Part shown: positions 1 to 9,633 of the stretch, piece by piece
How the letters are laid out: each line of letters starts with the position of its first letter
Numbering within the stretch: position 1 is the first letter of the stretch
Assembly (NCBI GenBank): GCA_003153575.1
Contig: PLZW01000005.1
Location: 72,957-109,549 of the forward strand
DNA length: 36,593 nt
Source of the DNA: Acidimicrobiaceae bacterium
GTDB lineage: Bacteria; Actinomycetota; Acidimicrobiia; Acidimicrobiales; RAAP-2
Direction: 5' to 3'
Program-made: the position numbers and the translations under genes
Notes under the pieces: generated by a model
Database searches by the model: none
Told to the model about the DNA's origin: nothing
Seen by the model: the letters and a program-made list of their open reading frames with translations, nothing else

Positions 1-12
1 CCGGCAGCGCAA

Positions 13-543
13 CTAGAGGTAGGTGCCCGGGCGGCCGACGTTGCCATCGCCGCCGGTCAGCGAGCGCTGGCGCATCTCGTCGAGCTGGGCGCGGGCCGCC
101 ACCTGCTGGGCCACCAGGGTGGCCTGAATGCCGTGGAACAGGCCCTCCAGCCAGCCGACCAGTTGGGCGTGGGCGATGCGTAGCTCCGACTCCGACGGGG
201 TCGGGTTGTCGAACGGGATCGACACGCGGTCGAGCTCGGCGGCCAAGTCCGGAGAGAGGCCGTCGGCCAGTTCCCGGATCGACTGTTCGTAGATCTCCCG
301 GAGCCGTTCCCGGCTGGCCTCGTCGAGGGGGGCCTGGCGGACCTCCTCCAGGAGCTGCTTGACCATGGACCCGATGCGCAACAGCTTGGCCGGCTGCTCG
401 ATCGACTCCACGTGGGCCTCGTCGGACTCGGACCCGTCGGCCTCGAGCACCGGGGGGGCCAGAGCAGGGGCGTCCACCACCTCGGGGTGCAGTGCCCCGG
501 ACGACGTCTCGGGCGGGGTCAGTCCATCGTCGGTCACGGTCAT
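13..543 (-). CDS. bpa: Bacterial proteasome activator (Bpa/PafE family)
   Basis: 176-residue protein of the Bpa/PafE (DUF2587) family. Family members form an ATP-independent ring that docks on the 20S proteasome and opens its gate for unfolded substrates. The sequence shows an acidic, disordered N-terminus (about residues 1-48), then a helical core with the run PAKLLRIGSMVKQLLEEV near residues 51-68 and a second helical part with AQLVGWLEGLFHGIQ near 126-140. It ends in GTYL, which fits the family's GQYL-type C-terminal tail that inserts into proteasome pockets. The ATG overlaps the stop of the upstream phosphodiesterase gene as ATGA, so translation is probably coupled. A functional 20S proteasome elsewhere in the genome is implied but not visible here. 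Family call is strong; the docking role is inferred from the tail. Confidence 0.9.
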   Translation of the reverse strand: MTVTDDGLTPPETSSGALHPEVVDAPALAPPVLEADGSESDEAHVESIEQPAKLLRIGSMVKQLLEEVRQAPLDEASRERLREIYEQSIRELADGLSPDLAAELDRVSIPFDNPTPSESELRIAHAQLVGWLEGLFHGIQATLVAQQVAARAQLDEMRQRSLTGGDGNVGRPGTYL

Positions 544-1715
544 CCTCCTCCCAGCGCCACGAGCGGCACCAGCATCTCGTCGGTCGTCAGTGAACCGTGG
601 CGGCAGGCCAGCCGGTTCTCCCCGGTGTCGGCCGGGTCCACGAAGGCGATCGGCTCGTGCGGGATGAGGGCCACATCCCCCAACCGGTCGGCGAAGGCGG
701 CGGACAGCGGGCCGCCGAACCAGGCGTCGTCGATGAGTTGGCCACGAGTGCGCACCCAGGTGGTGTCGCCGTACAGCTCTTCGAGTAGTTCCACGAGGTC
801 GCCGGTCGACCCGGATCGGGCGTGGAGCCAGCGGAAGCGGCCCTCTCCCGAGAAGAAGGTGATCATGGCCATCGCCTCGCGTCCCAGCAGTTCCACTCGG
901 GACCCGACCTCGATCTGGCCATGGTCGGCGGTGACCAGGAGCACGGCCCCGGGGGGCAAGGTGGCCACCACGTCGGCCACGATCCGGTCGACGGAGGTCA
1001 GCTCGGCGTCGTAGTGCGGGCCGAATCCGTAGGCATGGGCCACCTTGTCGATGCCGTCGTAGTACGCGTAGACGAACGGGGCGCCGGCATCGAGCCGGTC
1101 TGCCACCGCGACGGCCAGGGACGACGGGACCCGGTAGTCGAAGAGGGGGGAGTCGCCCAGATGGGCGGCGGTGAACCCGGTGCCGCCGAAGTCGAACTTG
1201 GATACCACCGGCACCGCGTGCCGGCTGCCCGGGAAGGGGGCGATGGGCTGGAAGGCCCGCACCGGGACGCTCCGTCGGGCGTCGTCCAGGGGGCCGTTGC
1301 CGAGGGTCCACCGCAACATGTTGAGGATGCGGTCGCCGTCGGCCAACCGGTAGCCGAGGATCCCGTGGCCCGATGGTGGCCGACCGGTGGTGATGGAGGT
1401 GAGTGCGGCCGCCGTCGTCGTGGGGACGATCGACGTGATGGCCCGGTCGATGCCGGCACCGGCGGACAGGGTGGGGGCGAGGACGGCGCGGGCCCGGAGC
1501 TGCTCCCAACCCAGGCCGTCGATGACCAGCAGGACGATCTGTCGGGCGTGTTCGGCGACCTCGGGCATCCAGTCGGGTGCGTCGGTGGAGGACGCAGTGC
1601 CGGTCACCAGGCGGGGGACCAGATTGGCGATGCAGCCACCGGCGTAGTCGGGCAGCACCGGTCGTACCGTGGACGTCCCGGTGGTCGCACCAGGCGCAGG
1701 GGAAGGGGCGGGCAT
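540..1715 (-). CDS. Alkaline-phosphatase-superfamily phosphodiesterase / nucleotide pyrophosphatase
   Basis: 391-residue soluble protein of the type I phosphodiesterase/nucleotide pyrophosphatase branch of the alkaline phosphatase superfamily. The two-metal site can be read off: VIDGLGW with Asp66, the nucleophile region VPTTTAAAL around Thr99-101, YYDGIDKVAHAYG (Asp and His), VTADHGQ (Asp-His) and a late RHGSLT histidine. No signal peptide or membrane segment is apparent, so it is probably cytoplasmic. Substrate unknown: nucleotide or nucleotide-sugar pyrophosphates and phosphodiesters are possible. The stop codon overlaps the bpa start by 4 nt, giving a two-gene operon with the proteasome activator. 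The ATG at 1713-1715 is supported by a -10-like TACAGT 8 nt upstream, which suggests a leaderless message. Confidence 0.85.
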   Translation of the reverse strand: MPAPSPAPGATTGTSTVRPVLPDYAGGCIANLVPRLVTGTASSTDAPDWMPEVAEHARQIVLLVIDGLGWEQLRARAVLAPTLSAGAGIDRAITSIVPTTTAAALTSITTGRPPSGHGILGYRLADGDRILNMLRWTLGNGPLDDARRSVPVRAFQPIAPFPGSRHAVPVVSKFDFGGTGFTAAHLGDSPLFDYRVPSSLAVAVADRLDAGAPFVYAYYDGIDKVAHAYGFGPHYDAELTSVDRIVADVVATLPPGAVLLVTADHGQIEVGSRVELLGREAMAMITFFSGEGRFRWLHARSGSTGDLVELLEELYGDTTWVRTRGQLIDDAWFGGPLSAAFADRLGDVALIPHEPIAFVDPADTGENRLACRHGSLTTDEMLVPLVALGGG

Positions 1716-1723
1716 CAGCCCCG

Positions 1724-1729
1724 ACTGTA
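1724..1729 (-). promoter_or_regulatory. Putative -10 element of the phosphodiesterase-bpa operon (leaderless)
   Basis: TACAGT on the minus strand, ending 8 nt before the ATG. No Shine-Dalgarno sequence is visible. This fits a leaderless transcript starting at or next to the start codon. No convincing -35. Confidence 0.45.
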
Positions 1730-1778
1730 GGCGAACGGCGCAGGTCGACGGTCGGCGCCAGGACCGGTGGCCGGGAGG

Positions 1779-2501
1779 TCAGCTCCTCGGGAGAAGGGCC
1801 CGCACCGTCTTGTAACAGTGGCCGTCCCGCGGCGTGCTCACCGCGGCTACCAGGTAGTGGGGCTTGCATCCGAGGGCGGAGGCCAGGTCCTTGCCCTGCA
1901 GGCGGTCCCGTCGGGCGACGTCGAGGGCCCGCTCCAGTCGAGGGTCCTCGACCGGGAGCCAGTTGTCGCTCCGTCCCCAGCCGAACCGAACCCAGGCCGT
2001 GCGGTCACCGAGCCGTCGGAACAGGACCGGGCCCTTGGTGGGCTCGATGAGGGCCAGTGACGGTCGGAATCCCTTGAACTCCCAGTACGGCGCGGAGGCT
2101 CCCGGGAAACCGAGTACGTGTTCCTCGACCGGTGCCGCCAACTGATGGAGCAGGTGGCGGACCCTGCGGCCGTGGAGCGTGCCGAGGTGGCGGGGAAGCC
2201 CTGTGGCGGTGACCGCCTCGGGTTGGGCCAGGTCGTCGCGCTCGGGCTCGGCGGCCAGGTGCGTCTCGACGACATCGAACGGGGCGAGGTCGGGACCGTG
2301 CTCGTCGGGCCAGTCGACCCGGACCCGGACCAGGGCCCCGGAGGCCAGGTCGACACCGGTCGTGTCCTCCTGGTGGCAGGCCAGCACCAGCAGGGTCAGG
2401 GACGTGCCACCCGCGACGGCGATCTGATCGCGGTGCTTGACGGCGCGGGCCACATCGCGGGCGGTACCGCTGCGCGGTGTCCGGGCGGAATGTGTGGCCA
2501 T
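1779..2501 (-). CDS. Conserved-looking protein of unknown function
   Basis: I do not recognise this 240-residue protein. It is soluble, with no signal peptide or membrane helix, is rich in Arg, His and Leu, and shows a block with YWEFKGFRPSLALIEPTKGP and then WVRFGWGRSDNWLP near the middle. The single cysteine pair (one Cys near the N-terminus in LACHQED, one near GCKPHY) does not form a clear metal motif. Codon use looks like that of the neighbours, and no longer competing frame explains the region. It starts 26 nt after the stop of the DUF255 gene on the same strand, so it could be the last gene of that unit. The start is ambiguous: ATG at 2501, or GTG one codon upstream at 2504, which lies 7 nt after a -10-like TAGACA. 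Confidence 0.65.
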   Translation of the reverse strand: MATHSARTPRSGTARDVARAVKHRDQIAVAGGTSLTLLVLACHQEDTTGVDLASGALVRVRVDWPDEHGPDLAPFDVVETHLAAEPERDDLAQPEAVTATGLPRHLGTLHGRRVRHLLHQLAAPVEEHVLGFPGASAPYWEFKGFRPSLALIEPTKGPVLFRRLGDRTAWVRFGWGRSDNWLPVEDPRLERALDVARRDRLQGKDLASALGCKPHYLVAAVSTPRDGHCYKTVRALLPRS

Positions 2502-2527
2502 CACCCGGCTCTGTCTAGCAGGTCGCC

Positions 2528-4579
<2,052 letters not shown>

Positions 4580-4585
4580 GTGGTC

Positions 4586-4591
4586 AGGGTA
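4586..4591 (-). promoter_or_regulatory. Putative -10 element of the DUF255 gene (leaderless)
   Basis: TACCCT on the minus strand, separated from the GTG start by 6 nt, so transcription would begin at or within a base of the start codon. Matches the TANNNT pattern seen before several genes here. Confidence 0.4.
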
Positions 4592-4729
4592 CCGGGGGTG
4601 GGGGATCGGGCGGAAGGCGCCGCCCCCGCGGTGTGCGTCTCCGTCTATCGGGAGCTCACAGCCTGGAACGCGGCCGGGGCAACGGCGCTCCCGGAAGGGG
4701 ATCAGGTGCAGCGGGCCGCGCCAGGAACG

Positions 4730-4945
4730 TCAGTCGTCGTCCATGTAGCTGAGGTCGTCCCGGAAGATGACGGCCCACATCAGCGATTCCGCCACGGCCA
4801 GTGAGCGCCATGCGGCCAGTATCACCTGACCGGCCACGGCCATACCGATCCGGGCGGCGACGCCCGGCACGCCCGCCACCACGGACGGCGGAGGGCGCGC
4901 CGACTCGGTGACCTCGACGTCGGACCGGTTCGTGCCCACGGGCAT
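4730..4945 (-). CDS. Possible small membrane protein
   Basis: Candidate 71-residue protein starting 8 nt after the stop of the cupin gene on the same strand. The N-terminal ~20 residues are polar. A long small-residue and hydrophobic stretch follows (about residues 20-60, with VVAGVPGVAARIGMAVAGQVI and SLMWAVIF), then an acidic tail ending SYMDDD. One or two membrane segments are possible. I recognise no family. The case rests on spacing, strand and composition; a weak GGAACTGA precedes the ATG. It may be a chance frame. Confidence 0.35.
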   Translation of the reverse strand: MPVGTNRSDVEVTESARPPPSVVAGVPGVAARIGMAVAGQVILAAWRSLAVAESLMWAVIFRDDLSYMDDD

Positions 4946-4953
4946 GGCGGGAG

Positions 4954-5343
4954 TCAGTTCCGGGGGGCGCCGGCGGTGGCCGATGCCTTGGCGTAGTCGG
5001 CGAACCCCTGCCAGTCGATGACCACGCACGGCTCGCTGCCGATGATCCAGGCGTCGTGGCCTGGCGAGATCACCATCAGGTCGCCGGCGGTGAACTCCTC
5101 CTCGCGCCCGTCGTCCATGACGACCCGCATCTGTCCGGAGATGACGTACCCGGTGTGGGCCGCCTCGCAGCTGTCGGTACCGGCGATCGGTTTGACGTGG
5201 TCCGACCAGCGCCACCCGGGTTCGAACACCGCCCGACCCACGGTGCCGTCGTCGGTGGTGACGACATCGAGATGGCCCATGCCGGCACCGAAGGTGCGGC
5301 TCTCGTCGGGCGAGTCCAGGCTCTTGCGTAGGAGAACGGACAT
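4954..5343 (-). CDS. Cupin-domain protein
   Basis: 129-residue single-domain cupin. The first motif region is around DHVKPIAGTDSCEAAHTGYVISGQMRV and the second around GDLMVISPGHDAWIIGSEP, both typical of the small beta-barrel. Potential metal-ligand histidines are present (in DHVKP, AAHTG and PGHDAW). The substrate cannot be deduced. The ATG is preceded by a strong GGGAGG five bases upstream, so unlike many genes here it has a classical leadered start. A possible 71-residue protein follows 8 nt downstream. The divergent SDR gene begins 177 nt away. Confidence 0.8.
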   Translation of the reverse strand: MSVLLRKSLDSPDESRTFGAGMGHLDVVTTDDGTVGRAVFEPGWRWSDHVKPIAGTDSCEAAHTGYVISGQMRVVMDDGREEEFTAGDLMVISPGHDAWIIGSEPCVVIDWQGFADYAKASATAGAPRN

Positions 5344-5520
5344 GGGATCCTCCCTGTGAGGTTCGATGGCTCGTGTTGCCGCCCCTCGACTCCTCTAGCC
5401 ACTGTCGCGCCGCGTTCCCACTGATTCAAGGGCGGATCCGGGGGAGTCGACAGGCGCCTCCCCGCGGACGCCGATCGTCGGGCCGGGGAAGGGTCGGGGC
5501 CGCCGGTACGCTGTCCGGCC
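5344..5520. other. Divergent intergenic region between the cupin and SDR genes
   Basis: 177 nt holding the cupin ribosome-binding site (GGGAGG on the minus strand at 5349-5354) and a plus-strand -10-like TACGCT at 5507-5512. I see no further gene, tRNA or clear operator. Confidence 0.5.
5507..5512 (+). promoter_or_regulatory. Putative -10 element of the SDR gene (leaderless)
   Basis: TACGCT ends 8 nt before the ATG at 5521. No Shine-Dalgarno precedes the start. Fits the local leaderless pattern. Confidence 0.4.
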
Positions 5521-6300
5521 ATGGAACTGCGACTCGACGGCAAGACAGCGCTGGTGACGGGTGGCTCCCGCGGGATCGGCCAGGCCATCGCCCGGGCCTT
5601 CGCCGGGTCGGGGGCTTCGGTGATGCTCTCGTCGCGCAGCGCCGAGGGGCTCGAGTCGTCGGCCGACGAGATCCGGTCGGCGGCCCCTCCGGGCGCGGGC
5701 GAGGTGGCCTGGACGGTGGCCAACGCCGGCGACCCCGAGCAGGCCGAGGCCTGCGTGGCGGCGACCGTCGAGCGGTTCGGCCGGGTCGACATCCTGGTCA
5801 ACAACGCCGCCACCAATCCGTACTACGGACCGATCATCGAGATCGACCGGGGCCGGGCCGACAAGACGGTCCGGGTCAACCAGTCCGGCTACCTGGAGTG
5901 GACCCAGGCGGCCTGGTCGGCCGGGATGGCCGATCACGGCGGCGTGGTCCTCAACATCGCCTCCATCGGTGGGATCGCCGTCGAGGGTGGGATCGGTTGG
6001 TACAACGTGACCAAGGCCGCCGTCATCCACCTCACCCGCCAGCTGGCGGGAGAGCTCGGGCCTGCCGTCCGGGTCAACGCCATCGCCCCCGGACTGGTGA
6101 AGACCCAGCTGGCCAAGGCGCTGTGGGAGGCGGGCGAGGAGAAGATCGCCAGGCGCCTGCCCACCCGCCGTCTCGGCGAGGTCGAGGACATCGCCGGGGC
6201 CGCATTGTTCCTGTGCTCGGACGCCGCGTCCTGGATCACCGGCGAGACCCTGGTCGTCGACGGCGGCTCGCTGTGCATCGCCAGCGGCTCACTGTCCTGA
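5521..6300 (+). CDS. Short-chain dehydrogenase/reductase (SDR) family oxidoreductase
   Basis: 259-residue classical SDR. It has the Rossmann glycine motif TGGSRGIG near residues 14-21, NNAAT after the fourth strand, a serine in NIASIGG, the catalytic YNVTK (Tyr and Lys), and the later PGLVKT and the C-terminal VVDGG that close the fold. Residue SSRS after the second strand suggests NADP(H) preference, by analogy. The overall pattern resembles 3-oxoacyl-ACP reductase-like enzymes, but the substrate cannot be fixed. It is transcribed alone and converges on menE across 22 bases that hold a perfect GC hairpin. Confidence 0.9.
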   Translation: MELRLDGKTALVTGGSRGIGQAIARAFAGSGASVMLSSRSAEGLESSADEIRSAAPPGAGEVAWTVANAGDPEQAEACVAATVERFGRVDILVNNAATNPYYGPIIEIDRGRADKTVRVNQSGYLEWTQAAWSAGMADHGGVVLNIASIGGIAVEGGIGWYNVTKAAVIHLTRQLAGELGPAVRVNAIAPGLVKTQLAKALWEAGEEKIARRLPTRRLGEVEDIAGAALFLCSDAASWITGETLVVDGGSLCIASGSLS

Positions 6301-6301
6301 A

Positions 6302-6317
6302 GCCCGCAGAGGCGGGC
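6302..6317. terminator. Hairpin in the SDR-menE convergent gap
   Basis: GCCCGC, loop AGAG, GCGGGC: a perfect 6-bp stem filling most of the 22-nt gap between two convergent genes. No T-run on either side, so a bidirectional GC-hairpin terminator is likely but not certain. Confidence 0.5.
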
Positions 6318-6322
6318 GACGC

Positions 6323-7450
6323 TCAGGTCAGGTCCGTCCGCCGCACCTTGCCGCCCACCGTCGTCGGGAGGGCGTCGACCACGACCAGCTCCTTCGGGGC
6401 GGCGTAGGGGGCGAGCCGGTTCGCCACCAGCTCCCGTATCTCCTCCAATGTCGGCGCCTCCGCACCGTCGCGGACCACCACCCAGGCCACCACCCGTTCA
6501 CCCCAGTCGGGGTCGGGTCGCTTCCACACGGCGACCTGGTCCACCGATGGGAGCGCCCCGAGCACGTCCTCCACCGGCCCCGGCCACACCTTCTCGGCCC
6601 CGGTGACGATGACCTCGGCCATGCGTCCGAACACCGTGAGGTTTCCGTCGTCGCCCAGGCGGCCGCCGTCGCCGGTCGGGAGCCAACCCCCGGGCAGTCG
6701 GGGATCGGACCCGTCCCGGTACGCCCGCAGCAACATCGGGCCCCGCACCAGGATCTCGCCCTGCGCGCCCAGCGTGCCGTCGCCGATCCTCAGCTCGACC
6801 CCGTCGAGGGGGCGGCCGTCGTAGACGCATCCGGAGCCCGTCTCCGTCATGCCGTAGGTCGTGACGACGTTGGCGGGCAGCGACGCAGGGGGCGCGCTTC
6901 CGCCCAGCAGCACCGCCCGGTACCCCGAGGCGTCGCAGCGGCCGAGGGCGGTGGCCACTAGCGAAACGAGGGTGGCCCCCCGTCGGGCCTCGTCCTCGAC
7001 CGCGGCCGCGTCGAAGTGCTCCAACACGGTGCACGGGGTGGCGGTCACGAGCGAACGGGTGACGACCGAGAGCCCCCCGATGTGGGCCAGTGGCAGGCAG
7101 GCCACCCAGCGGTCACGGTCGGGGTCGACATCGAGCGCGGCGGAGATGGCTACGGCCGAGGCGGCCACCGAGGCATGGGTGTGGACCACGCCCTTGGGCT
7201 GGCCGGATGTGCCGCTGGTGGGCACCACCAGGGCGTCCCCGGGCTCGATGGGCAGGGCGCCCCTGCGGGGTTGGGTGCCGTCGGAAGTGACGACGCGGGA
7301 AGGGCGGAGGGAGTCGAGCAGGCGGTCGGCGGCCGGAGTGGGCAGGCGGGGATCGACGGGGAGCACGGCGTCGCCGACGTCCCACGCGGCCCGGAGCGCG
7401 TCCACGAAGGCGGGGCCGGCGGGCAGATCGAGCGCTACCAACTCACCCAT
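6323..7450 (-). CDS. menE: o-Succinylbenzoate-CoA ligase (MenE)
   Basis: 375-residue ANL-superfamily adenylating enzyme, compact like other actinobacterial MenE proteins. It activates o-succinylbenzoate with ATP and CoA in menaquinone synthesis. Visible motifs: the P-loop PTSGTSGQPKG, LPLAHIGG, YGMTETGSG, TGDGG, the hinge GRMAE and the C-terminal catalytic lysine in GGKVRR. The specific assignment comes from the short length plus adjacency to menB and menA; from motifs alone it would be a generic AMP-dependent ligase. The gene is divergent from menB, with only 52 nt between the starts. A TAGGCT -10-like element sits 6 nt before the ATG, consistent with a leaderless mRNA. Confidence 0.88.
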   Translation of the reverse strand: MGELVALDLPAGPAFVDALRAAWDVGDAVLPVDPRLPTPAADRLLDSLRPSRVVTSDGTQPRRGALPIEPGDALVVPTSGTSGQPKGVVHTHASVAASAVAISAALDVDPDRDRWVACLPLAHIGGLSVVTRSLVTATPCTVLEHFDAAAVEDEARRGATLVSLVATALGRCDASGYRAVLLGGSAPPASLPANVVTTYGMTETGSGCVYDGRPLDGVELRIGDGTLGAQGEILVRGPMLLRAYRDGSDPRLPGGWLPTGDGGRLGDDGNLTVFGRMAEVIVTGAEKVWPGPVEDVLGALPSVDQVAVWKRPDPDWGERVVAWVVVRDGAEAPTLEEIRELVANRLAPYAAPKELVVVDALPTTVGGKVRRTDLT

Positions 7451-7455
7451 GCGGG

Positions 7456-7462
7456 TAGCCTA
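7456..7462. promoter_or_regulatory. Overlapping divergent -10 elements of menE and menB
   Basis: The 7-bp TAGCCTA reads TAGCCT on the plus strand (toward menB) and TAGGCT on the minus strand (toward menE). Both match TANNNT. The minus copy lies 6 nt before the menE ATG. The plus copy would give a short menB leader ending in AGGAG at 7487-7491. This looks like one symmetric promoter firing both ways. Confidence 0.4.
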
Positions 7463-7502
7463 GGCGACCGTACGAGTAGCGACTCTAGGAGTGAATGGTC
7501 GA

Positions 7503-8444
7503 ATGGTTGCACCCGAGCACGAGAGTGGCGGCGGAGGAGCGGGGGAGGCCCAGGTGGGGACCGTGATCGCTGGCCCCCCGGTCGACCCCGTCGACCGCTT
7601 CCGGGACCTGCCCCTGCCGGCGTGGGAGCCCCGCGGCGACTACTCCGACATCCGGATGGACGTCGCCGAGGGCATCGCCAAACTCACCATCTGCCGTCCC
7701 GAGGTCCGCAACGCCTTCCGTCCCCAGACCCTGTTCGAGCTGAGCGACGCCTGCAGCGTGGCCCGCGACGACCCGTCGATCGGCGTCGTGGTCCTGACCG
7801 GCGAGGGTCCCGACGCATTCTGCTCGGGAGGCGACCAGAAGATCCGGGGCGACGACGGCTACATCGGCGACGACGCGGTGGCCCGCCAGGGGATCGGCCG
7901 GCTCAACGTGCTCGACCTCCAGATCCAGATCCGCCGACTGCCGAAACCGGTGGTGGCCATGGTGGCCGGGTACGCCATCGGCGGGGGCCACATCCTCCAC
8001 CTGGTGTGCGACCTGACCATCGCCGCCGACAACGCCCGGTTCGGCCAGACCGGGCCGAAGGTGGGCAGCTTCGACGGCGGCTACGGGGCCAGTCTGTTGG
8101 CCCGGTCGATCGGTCTGAAGCGCGCCAAGGAGGTGTGGTTCCTGTGCCGCCAGTACGACGCGGCCACGGCCAAGTCGTGGGGACTGGTGAACGAGGTGGT
8201 CCCGCTGGCCGAACTCGAGGCCGAGACGGTCGCCTGGTGCCGCCAGATGCTGTCGCTGTCGCCCCTGGCGCTGCGCATGCTGAAGGGCGGACTGCACGCG
8301 GCCGACGACGGCCTGGCCGGCCTGCAGCAGTTCGCCGGTGACGCCACCATGCTCTTCTACATGAGCGAGGAGGGCCAGGAGGGCCGCAACGCCTTCCAGG
8401 AGCACCGTCCGCCGGACTTCGGCCACTTCCCCCGCCGCCCGTGA
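7503..8444 (+). CDS. menB: 1,4-Dihydroxy-2-naphthoyl-CoA synthase (MenB)
   Basis: 313-residue crotonase-fold enzyme closing the naphthoate ring of menaquinone from o-succinylbenzoyl-CoA. Diagnostic pieces: [10 protein letters not shown], the oxyanion region [33 protein letters not shown] and the C-terminal EGQEGRNAF. The segment QTGPKVG with glycine is the form found in bicarbonate-dependent (type I, E. coli-like) MenB; mycobacterial MenB has QTDADVG, with an internal aspartate. ATG at 7503 is preferred, with AGGAG 11 nt upstream; GTG at 7491 is in frame but overlaps that site. The first ~35 residues are flexible and Gly/Glu-rich. The stop overlaps the menA GTG (GTGA), so the two are co-translated. 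Confidence 0.95.
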   Translation: MVAPEHESGGGGAGEAQVGTVIAGPPVDPVDRFRDLPLPAWEPRGDYSDIRMDVAEGIAKLTICRPEVRNAFRPQTLFELSDACSVARDDPSIGVVVLTGEGPDAFCSGGDQKIRGDDGYIGDDAVARQGIGRLNVLDLQIQIRRLPKPVVAMVAGYAIGGGHILHLVCDLTIAADNARFGQTGPKVGSFDGGYGASLLARSIGLKRAKEVWFLCRQYDAATAKSWGLVNEVVPLAELEAETVAWCRQMLSLSPLALRMLKGGLHAADDGLAGLQQFAGDATMLFYMSEEGQEGRNAFQEHRPPDFGHFPRRP

Positions 8445-9589
8445 CCGGACCGGGTCCCGCCGGCCCGCCGCCCGCGCCCGGGCCGGTGCGCAAGTGGTGG
8501 CTCGGGGCCCGGCCCCGGACGCTGCCGGCGGCCCTGGTGCCCGTGGTGGTGGCCACGGCGGCGGCCCACCCGCTGCACCATGTGGCCGTCGTGGTCCTCA
8601 CGTTCCTCGGTGTCAACCCCAACGTGGCGATCGCCGCCGGCAGAGGCTTCACGGTGGTGGCGGCGCCGCCCGGGGGTGCGGCGTACGGCTCGAAGGTCAT
8701 CCTGCACCTCCATCAGGCGGGTCCGGCGGGGTTCTGGTGGCGGGCGCTCGGCGCACTGGTGGTGGCCCTCGCCATCCAGATCGGCACCAACTTCGCCAAC
8801 GATTACTCCGACGGCATCCGGGGGACCGACGACGCCCGGGTCGGACCGGTCCGGCTCACGGCCACCGGCCTGGCCTCGCCGTCGGCCGTCCGACGGGCGG
8901 CGCTGATCGCCTTCGGCGTGGCCGGTGTGGCCGGCCTGGCCCTGGCCTGGGCCACCTCGTGGTGGATCCTGCCCGCGGGCGCCGCCTGCCTGCTGGCCGG
9001 CTGGCTCTACACCGGTGGCCCCCGGCCCTACGGCTATGCCGGGCTCGGCGAGGTCTTCGTATTCGTCTTCTTCGGCCTGGTGGCGACGGTCGGCACCTAC
9101 TACGTCGAGACCCTGCACCTCGGGAGGTGGCAGGTGTGGGTGGCTGCCGTCATGGTCGGGCTGCTGGCCGCCGCGTTGCTGCTGGCCAACAACCTCCGCG
9201 ACATCGCCACCGACACGGAGAGCGGCAAGCGGACGTTGGCCGTGCGGGTCGGCCGACGGCCGGCCGGCTGGTGCTATACGGCCTGCGTGTCGCTGCCGTT
9301 CGTCGGCATCGTCGTCTGGGGACTGCTGGCCGTGACCTGCACCATCCGCACGGCATGGCCCGTGTTGCTGTTCCTGCCGTTGCTGGCCGCGCCCCTGGCC
9401 GTGGCGCCGGCACGGCTCGCTCTCGGTGACGCCGAGGGCCGGGCCCTCCTGCCCGTGCTGGCCGCCACGGGGCGCCTGCAACTGGCGTTCGGGGCCAGCC
9501 TGGCCCTGGCCCTGTGGCTGACGCTGCCGCCCCTGGTCTCGGTCCCCGCGCTTCCGGCGGGACTGGTCGGATCAGGCCTGGTCGGATGA
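8441..9589 (+). CDS. menA: 1,4-Dihydroxy-2-naphthoate polyprenyltransferase (MenA), with N-terminal insertion
   Basis: 382-residue UbiA-superfamily membrane prenyltransferase that attaches the isoprenoid tail to DHNA. It begins with the family's [12 protein letters not shown], and the first aspartate motif is [14 protein letters not shown] (near residues 117-130). The second is [16 protein letters not shown]. About eight or nine hydrophobic segments are apparent. Length is unusual: most MenA are near 290-310 residues. Between VATAAA (about 42) and WWRALGAL (about 99) there are some 50 residues more than expected, including a hydrophobic stretch [19 protein letters not shown] and a Gly/His-rich part. 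The reading frame stays open with similar codon use. GTG start overlaps the menB stop. Function confident; the insertion is unexplained. Confidence 0.92.
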   Translation: MTGPGPAGPPPAPGPVRKWWLGARPRTLPAALVPVVVATAAAHPLHHVAVVVLTFLGVNPNVAIAAGRGFTVVAAPPGGAAYGSKVILHLHQAGPAGFWWRALGALVVALAIQIGTNFANDYSDGIRGTDDARVGPVRLTATGLASPSAVRRAALIAFGVAGVAGLALAWATSWWILPAGAACLLAGWLYTGGPRPYGYAGLGEVFVFVFFGLVATVGTYYVETLHLGRWQVWVAAVMVGLLAAALLLANNLRDIATDTESGKRTLAVRVGRRPAGWCYTACVSLPFVGIVVWGLLAVTCTIRTAWPVLLFLPLLAAPLAVAPARLALGDAEGRALLPVLAATGRLQLAFGASLALALWLTLPPLVSVPALPAGLVGSGLVG

Positions 9590-9633
9590 GGGCACTCCCG
9601 ACGACGGACGGACCCGAGACCGCCAGGTTCCGC

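Noticed and set aside
13..1869. One 618-residue open frame on the minus strand
   Set aside because: Only its last 176 codons (bpa) look like protein. The rest is an Arg/Pro-rich shadow of the phosphodiesterase gene, whose own frame carries the metal-site motifs.
4580..4729. 150-nt gap searched for a small RNA or gene
   Set aside because: Apart from the DUF255 promoter region I see no stable structure or coding pattern.
5215..5235. A GGGTTCGAACACC stretch resembling a tRNA T-arm
   Set aside because: It lies in the cupin coding sequence, and no acceptor, D- or anticodon arm surrounds it. No tRNA was found in the window.
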